Positions 7,468 to 11,817 of a DNA stretch of 11,817 nucleotides are shown piece after piece. Every line of letters begins with the position of its first letter. Within the stretch, counting starts at the first letter, position 1. Source of the DNA: an uncultured Prevotellaceae bacterium (GTDB lineage Bacteria > Bacteroidota > Bacteroidia > Bacteroidales > Bacteroidaceae). The DNA lies in contig CADCQC010000020.1 of assembly GCA_902803455.1 (NCBI GenBank), positions 1 through 11,817 of the forward strand. Direction: 5' to 3'. The translations under genes were made by a program, and so were the position numbers. The notes beneath the pieces are model-generated. The model saw nothing but the letters and a program-made list of their open reading frames with translations, did no database searches and was not told the DNA's origin.

Positions 7468-9102
7468 ATGAGAAAAATACTTGCTTTCTTCTTTCTATGC
7501 GGCGCGATGTATGCCAATGCCTGCACCAATTTTATTGTTGCAAAAGGTGCCAGTACGGATGGCTCCGTCTTTTGTTCTTACAATGCCGATGACTATGGTA
7601 TGTTTCAGTCATTATGCCATTATCCTGCTGCCAAACATGCCAAAGGCGAGATGCGGAAGATTTATGACTGGGACACCAATCAGTATCATGGCGAAATTCC
7701 TGAGGCGCCCGAGACTTATAATGTGATCGGAAATATCAATGAATATCAGGTGACCATTGGTGAGACTACCTATGGGGGACGTGAGGAAATGGTGGATTCA
7801 ACGGGTATCCTTGATTATGGATCGCTTATTTATATTGCTCTTCAGCGCTCCAAGACAGCCCGTGAGGCCATACAGGTGATGACATCGTTAGTAGAGACCT
7901 ATGGATATAACTCCGAAGGTGAGACTTTTTCTATTTGCGATCCCAATGAGGCTTGGATCATGGAGATGATGGGGAAGGGGCCAGGCAGTAAAGGAGCTAT
8001 ATGGGTGGCTATCCGTATTCCTGATAATGCCATCTGCGCTCATGCCAATCAGAGCCGTATCACCACATTCAATATGAAAGACAAGAAAAATGTCCTGTAT
8101 GCAAAGGATGTGGTGAAATTTGCCCGTGAGAAGGGATGGTTTAAGGGTAAAGATGCGGAATTCAGTTGGAATGAGGCGTATGCCAAGCCCGACTTTTCTG
8201 GCAGACGTTATTGTGAAGCTCGTGTGTGGAGCTTCTTCAATCATTTCTGCAAAGACATGAATCGCTATCTGAAATATGCCATGGGTAAAGAACCATATAC
8301 GGAAGCTATGCCATTGTGGATTGTACCTGATCACAAGGTGAGTTTGCAGGAGGTTGAGGCATGTATGCGCGATCATTATGAAGGTACACCTTTCGCGCTT
8401 GATGGTGATATTGGTGGTGGTATTTGGGAAATGCCGTATAGGCCCACACCATTATCATGGGAGATTGATGGTAAAAAATACTTTAATGAGCGTCCCACGT
8501 CTACTCAGCAGACGGGATTTTCCTATGTCTCGCAATTGCGCTCATGGCTGCCTCGTGAGATAGGAGGTATCATTTGGTGGGCAAATGATGATGGCAATAT
8601 GGCTGCTTATACACCAGTTTATTGCAGTATGACAGAAAGGCCTTTATGTTACCACACACCAGGTGCGGATGAGGTGACTTTCTCTGAGAAAAATGCATTT
8701 TGGGTATGTAATTGGGTGTCTAATATGGTCTACCCCAGGTATTCTTTATTGTTCCCGTCATTGCAACAAGTGCGTGATTCTTTGGAAAAATCATATTTCT
8801 CAGCCCAGAAAAGTGTTGAGGAAACAGCGCTGGCTCTCTATGACGAAAATCCTCACATGGCAATCGCTTACCTGAATGATTATAGTGTGGAAAAAGCACA
8901 ACAGATGTTAGACAGATGGAATGTCTTGGCTCGATATCTGATTGTCAAATTCAATGACATGATTATCCATCCGGAAAGTGACGGTAAGTTTACCAGAGAT
9001 CAATATGGGCTGGCTACCAGACCGAAGCGTCCGGGATATCCTGAAAAATTCAAGAGGGCACTCGTCCAACAGACTGGTGCGAAATACGAATGCCCGGAAT
9101 AA
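7468..9102 (+). CDS. Secreted C69-family dipeptidase (Ntn hydrolase)
   Basis: A 544-residue cysteine dipeptidase of the U34/C69 family (PepD-like), an N-terminal-nucleophile hydrolase that splits dipeptides. Residues 1-18 form a signal peptide with a positive start (MRKI), a hydrophobic core and an Ala-x-Ala site (Ala16-Asn17-Ala18). The next residue is Cys19, beginning the family motif CTNFIVAKGASTDGS (19-33) and predicted to be the nucleophile. Signal peptidase I cleavage would therefore both export and activate the enzyme. It is not a typical lipobox, because position -3 is Ala rather than Leu/Val/Ile. Other family blocks are IGETTYGGREE, ETFSICDPNEAW, ICAHANQSRI and, near the middle, GGGIWEMPYRPTP. 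Length is normal for bacterial secreted members. It is the last gene of the plus-strand cluster, 14 nt after the M23 gene and 34 nt before the terminator hairpin. Substrate is unknown; peptidoglycan-derived or dietary dipeptides are both possible. Confidence 0.93.
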   Translation: MRKILAFFFLCGAMYANACTNFIVAKGASTDGSVFCSYNADDYGMFQSLCHYPAAKHAKGEMRKIYDWDTNQYHGEIPEAPETYNVIGNINEYQVTIGETTYGGREEMVDSTGILDYGSLIYIALQRSKTAREAIQVMTSLVETYGYNSEGETFSICDPNEAWIMEMMGKGPGSKGAIWVAIRIPDNAICAHANQSRITTFNMKDKKNVLYAKDVVKFAREKGWFKGKDAEFSWNEAYAKPDFSGRRYCEARVWSFFNHFCKDMNRYLKYAMGKEPYTEAMPLWIVPDHKVSLQEVEACMRDHYEGTPFALDGDIGGGIWEMPYRPTPLSWEIDGKKYFNERPTSTQQTGFSYVSQLRSWLPREIGGIIWWANDDGNMAAYTPVYCSMTERPLCYHTPGADEVTFSEKNAFWVCNWVSNMVYPRYSLLFPSLQQVRDSLEKSYFSAQKSVEETALALYDENPHMAIAYLNDYSVEKAQQMLDRWNVLARYLIVKFNDMIIHPESDGKFTRDQYGLATRPKRPGYPEKFKRALVQQTGAKYECPE

Positions 9103-9136
9103 CTGGCGGCTTCATTGAAAACCGGAAAAGAAAGAT

Positions 9137-9186
9137 TTGAATCATGCAGGGATTTACTGACCGTTTGGTGACCCTGCATGATTCAA
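9137..9186. terminator. Convergent intergenic hairpin, probable bidirectional terminator
   Basis: A perfect 15-bp inverted repeat: TTGAATCATGCAGGG at 9137-9151 and CCCTGCATGATTCAA at 9172-9186, with a 20-nt loop that holds a small ACC/GGT stem of its own. It lies between the convergent C69 dipeptidase and hisC genes. The right arm contains the hisC stop codon (9183-9185). On the minus strand the stem is followed by a pyrimidine-rich, T-containing stretch (AAATCTTTCTTTTCC). On the plus strand the following bases are only mildly T-rich. It therefore looks better as a terminator for the his operon than for the plus-strand genes. The stem is certain; termination is inferred. Confidence 0.8.
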
Positions 9187-10220
9187 TTCATATTGCGCAG
9201 GGCTGACAGCAATTGCTCGTTCTCGTTTTTTGTACCTCTCGTTATACGTAGGCAATTGCCGCAAAGGGATACTTTGTGCCGGTTTCTCACGATAATCCCT
9301 TTTTCCACAAGATAATTGTAGATGCCACAGGCATCTGTCATCTTGGCCAAGAAAAAGTTGGCGTCTGTAGGATATACATGAAGACAGCAAGGCAACATTT
9401 TGAAGGCGGCCATCATCATGCTTCGTTCCTGCAACAACGTCTTGACCCATTTATCAACTTCAAAAGGAGCACTGAGTATTTCTGCCGCTTTTTCTTGGGT
9501 GAGTTGGTTGATATTATATGGATACTTCACTTTGTTGAAAATCTGGATGATTTCCTTATCGGCAAAGGCCATTCCAAGACGGATGGCAGCGCATCCCCAT
9601 GCCTTACTCATCGTATTCAGAACAATCAGATGGGGATAGTTGTTCAACTCATACCTGAAGGGTGTCTGACTGGAGAAGTCAGAGTAGGCTTCATCGATGA
9701 CCACAATACCATCAAACGTGTTCAATACTTTCTCTATTTCATCTCTGTCAATAAGATTTCCTGATGGGTTGTTGGGGGAACAGATCCAGATCACTTTTGT
9801 GTAGCGATCACAGGATTCCAACATCTTTTTTGCCGACATCTGAAAATGATCATCGAGCATCACTGGGCGGTATTCCACATCATTGATATCTGCGCAGACA
9901 TGATACATGCCATATGTTGGCTCAATGGCCACGACATTGTCTATCTGGGGGCGGGTAAAGCAACGGTAAATCAAGTCGATGGCCTCATCGCTGCCGTTAC
10001 CAAGAAAGATTTGCTCTTCCTTTACTCTTTTCCTCTTGGAGACCAGTTTCTTTAACTCTCGTTGAAGGGGATCTGGATAGCGGTTGAATGGATGATTATA
10101 AGGATTCTCGTTGGCATCGAGAAAAACATGTGCGGTATGTCCGCTATATTCATCACGGGCACTGCTATAGGGTGACAATTCCCAGATATTGGGCCTGACG
10201 AGATCTTTTAATGCTTTCAT
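9183..10220 (-). CDS. hisC: Histidinol-phosphate aminotransferase
   Basis: PLP-dependent fold-type I aminotransferase, 345 residues, that converts imidazole-acetol phosphate plus glutamate to histidinol phosphate in histidine synthesis (cytoplasm). Visible blocks are LDANENPYN (34-42), GNGSDEAID (74-82), the SPNNPSGN motif (148-155), DEAYSDF (176-182) with the Asp that contacts the PLP ring nitrogen, and the Schiff-base lysine Lys206 in LNTMSKAWG. Arg214 in AAIRLGMA follows as expected. Length is normal. The ATG overlaps the hisD TGA by 4 nt (ATGA), indicating translational coupling. Its stop codon lies inside the arm of the terminator hairpin, so it is the last gene of this operon here. hisB does not follow. 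Confidence 0.97.
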   Translation of the reverse strand: MKALKDLVRPNIWELSPYSSARDEYSGHTAHVFLDANENPYNHPFNRYPDPLQRELKKLVSKRKRVKEEQIFLGNGSDEAIDLIYRCFTRPQIDNVVAIEPTYGMYHVCADINDVEYRPVMLDDHFQMSAKKMLESCDRYTKVIWICSPNNPSGNLIDRDEIEKVLNTFDGIVVIDEAYSDFSSQTPFRYELNNYPHLIVLNTMSKAWGCAAIRLGMAFADKEIIQIFNKVKYPYNINQLTQEKAAEILSAPFEVDKWVKTLLQERSMMMAAFKMLPCCLHVYPTDANFFLAKMTDACGIYNYLVEKGIIVRNRHKVSLCGNCLRITRGTKNENEQLLSALRNMN

Positions 10221-11521
10221 GACCTGTCGCTTTCTTTTCTTTTTAAATATTTGATCCTCAACGACATGGCATTCTTATGAGCCTTTAGTTCCTCATTTTC
10301 TGCCATCACCTCAACTGCCCGTCCAATCTGATGAATACCTTCTGGGGTGAGGTGTTGGAATGTGATCTTTCGGCAATAGCTGTCAAGATTCACACCATTA
10401 TAGGCCAATGCATATCCATGAGTGGTAAGGGTGTGATTGGTGCCACTCGCATAGTCTCCTGCACTCTCGCAGGCATAATTTCCGAGGAACACACTACCGG
10501 CGTTGATCACCTTCTCTGCCAGAATTTCATAATCTGCAGTGCAGATAATCAGATGTTCTGGGGCATATACATTACTTAAGTTGATTGCCTCAAAAGTATC
10601 GTTGACGAGTACAATCATACTGTTGTTGAGGGCTTGTTCCGCTATTTCGCGTCTTGGCAATAGTCGTATTTGCCGCTCTATTTCACGACCCACAGATTGG
10701 ATGATCTTTTCTGATGTGGTGATCAGCACGACCTGTGAGTCAATGCCATGTTCGGCCTGTGACAATAAGTCGGCGGCCACGAAGTCTGGATGGCTGGTCT
10801 CATCTGCAATAATGCAGACTTCTGATGGACCTGCTGGCATATCTATCGCCACATCATGTAATGACACCTGTTGCTTGGCTGCCATCACATACTGGTTTCC
10901 TGGACCAAATATCTTATATACTTTAGGTATGCTTTCTGTTCCATAAGCCATGCCGCCGATAGCTTGAACACCGCCAACTTTGAAAATCTGACTGACACCT
11001 GCTATTCGGGCAGCGACAAGTATCGCCGGATGCACCTTGCCTTCTCTGTTGGGAGGGGTGCAGAGGATGACTTCCTCACAACCTGCAATCTTGGCTGGAG
11101 TGGCAAGCATGAGCACCGTACTGAAAAGCGGTGCCGTACCACCTGGGATATAGAGTCCTACCCGTTCGATGGCAACGCTCTTCTGCCAACAGGTGACGCC
11201 TGGTTGTGTCTCCGTTTTAGCTCCTTCGAAAACTTGCTGGGAATGAAAACGGTAAATGTTGCGATGTGCCAATTCCAATGACGCTCTCAACTCTTGATCG
11301 ACAAGAGTCTCTGCTTCTTTCATCTCTTGTTCTGTCACACGGAGTGCTCCTAGAGTGACGTGGTCGAACTTCTCCTCATAACGGCGGATGGCGTCATCAC
11401 CATGTTGACGGACATCGTCGAGCACACCATTCACGATGTCTGTCAACTTGGCTGTGTCTAGTTGTGGGCGAAGGGTGATTTCTCCCCATGTGTGCTTGGA
11501 TGGATATCTGATGACTCTCAT
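10217..11521 (-). CDS. hisD: Histidinol dehydrogenase
   Basis: Zinc- and NAD-dependent enzyme, 434 residues, that oxidises L-histidinol through the aldehyde to L-histidine, the last two steps of the pathway. Family blocks are VGLYIPGGTAPL (121-132), FGPGNQYVMAAK (205-216) and DMPAGPSEV (227-235). Predicted zinc ligands, by alignment to E. coli HisD, are Gln255 and His258 (SQAEHG), Asp356 (ESAGDYASGTNH) and His415 (KAHKNA). The catalytic pair is Glu322-His323 in YAPEHL. All key residues are present and the length matches the family. It starts 3 nt after the hisG stop and its end overlaps hisC by 4 nt, so the three genes are read as one operon from a promoter beyond the right edge. Confidence 0.98.
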   Translation of the reverse strand: MRVIRYPSKHTWGEITLRPQLDTAKLTDIVNGVLDDVRQHGDDAIRRYEEKFDHVTLGALRVTEQEMKEAETLVDQELRASLELAHRNIYRFHSQQVFEGAKTETQPGVTCWQKSVAIERVGLYIPGGTAPLFSTVLMLATPAKIAGCEEVILCTPPNREGKVHPAILVAARIAGVSQIFKVGGVQAIGGMAYGTESIPKVYKIFGPGNQYVMAAKQQVSLHDVAIDMPAGPSEVCIIADETSHPDFVAADLLSQAEHGIDSQVVLITTSEKIIQSVGREIERQIRLLPRREIAEQALNNSMIVLVNDTFEAINLSNVYAPEHLIICTADYEILAEKVINAGSVFLGNYACESAGDYASGTNHTLTTHGYALAYNGVNLDSYCRKITFQHLTPEGIHQIGRAVEVMAENEELKAHKNAMSLRIKYLKRKESDRS

Positions 11522-11524
11522 TTC

Positions 11525-11817
11525 TTATAAAATCATTTTCTCAATAGGGGTGACAAGAATTCCTTGGGCGCCGATTTCTTTCAGCCGGCCGATGATTTCC
11601 CAAAATCTTCGTTGGTCAAGGACGGTATGTACACAGCACCATTCATTGTCGGCCAAGGGGATGATCGTGGGACTCTTCAAACCTGGTAATACGTCTATGA
11701 TTTCCTCCAGACGGGCGCGGGGCACATTCATACGGACATATTTCTTGTCTTCGGCCTGACGAACTGCACTGATTCGGAAAAGCAATTCCTGCAGCGTTGC
11801 CCGTTTTTCTGCATCCA
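11525..11817 (-). CDS. hisG: ATP phosphoribosyltransferase, long form, C-terminal part (cut by window edge)
   Basis: The 3' end of hisG, open to the window edge; about 96 codons are present. HisG joins ATP and PRPP to make phosphoribosyl-ATP, the committed step of histidine synthesis. The visible part is the C-terminal regulatory domain found only in the long form, where histidine binds for feedback inhibition. Family blocks are KYVRMNVP, LPGLKSPTIIPLAD, WCCVHTVL and the ending LKEIGAQGILVTPIEKMIL. Presence of this domain implies a self-sufficient long-form enzyme that does not need HisZ. The reading frame continues upstream of a TTG at 11785 (DAEKRATLQE precedes it), so that TTG is not a start. 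hisD follows after 3 nt. Confidence 0.95.
   Translation of the reverse strand, partial: DAEKRATLQELLFRISAVRQAEDKKYVRMNVPRARLEEIIDVLPGLKSPTIIPLADNEWCCVHTVLDQRRFWEIIGRLKEIGAQGILVTPIEKMIL

Noticed and set aside
7453..7470. TAATTACTAA-type repeats between the M23 and C69 genes as an internal promoter
   Set aside because: Only 14 nt separates the genes and no TAnnTTTG box is present; it is simple A/T-rich spacer.
9276..9764. Plus-strand open frame antisense to hisC
   Set aside because: Overlaps conserved HisC motifs on the other strand, with no promoter or family resemblance.
10331..11281. Several plus-strand frames antisense to hisD
   Set aside because: Shadows of the well-conserved HisD coding sequence.

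Overview
The window looks like a chromosomal segment of a Bacteroidales bacterium, probably Prevotella-like. The grounds are Bacteroidetes-type promoter boxes (TAnnTTTG) upstream of the first gene, A/T-rich gene starts without clear Shine-Dalgarno sequences, a DUF4296 lipoprotein next to lspA (a Bacteroidetes-type pairing), and protein variants typical of that phylum (type 2 IleRS, long LspA). The genus is an inference. I see no mobile element, tRNA, rRNA, CRISPR array or prophage signature. This is housekeeping DNA.

Layout. Positions 1-252 are a non-coding, A/T-rich leader with a 15-base T run at the left edge and two adjacent -7 boxes. A tightly packed plus-strand cluster fills 253-9102: ileS, a cysteine-free DksA/TraR-like protein, lspA, a DUF4296 lipoprotein, a secreted M23 metallopeptidase and a secreted C69 dipeptidase. 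Gaps are 11 nt, 1 nt overlap, 10 nt, 20 nt and 14 nt, so it reads as one operon driven from the leader. Two starts are moved downstream to ATG codons (4794 and 5789), away from GTG/TTG starts that overlap the preceding gene. At 9137-9186 a perfect 15-bp inverted repeat separates this cluster from a convergent minus-strand operon, hisG (partial, running off the right edge), hisD and hisC, with gaps of +3 and -4 nt.

How the genes work together. The plus-strand cluster joins translation (IleRS), a probable RNA polymerase-binding regulator, and envelope work. LspA matures lipoproteins, and the next gene encodes a predicted lipoprotein. The last two genes encode exported enzymes that could act in sequence on peptidoglycan peptides: M23 endopeptidase, then C69 dipeptidase. 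The minus-strand genes encode the first step (HisG) and the last two kinds of step (HisC, HisD) of histidine synthesis. hisB, often next in Bacteroidales his operons, is not here.

Most worth a second look: the GIHH form of the IleRS HIGH motif, known from mupirocin hyper-resistant IleRS2 enzymes; the DksA-like protein lacking all four zinc cysteines; the C69 enzyme whose signal-peptide cleavage site falls exactly before its catalytic Cys; and the his terminator hairpin that contains the hisC stop codon. I found no clearly new biological system. The envelope gene set is the nearest candidate for an under-described functional unit.
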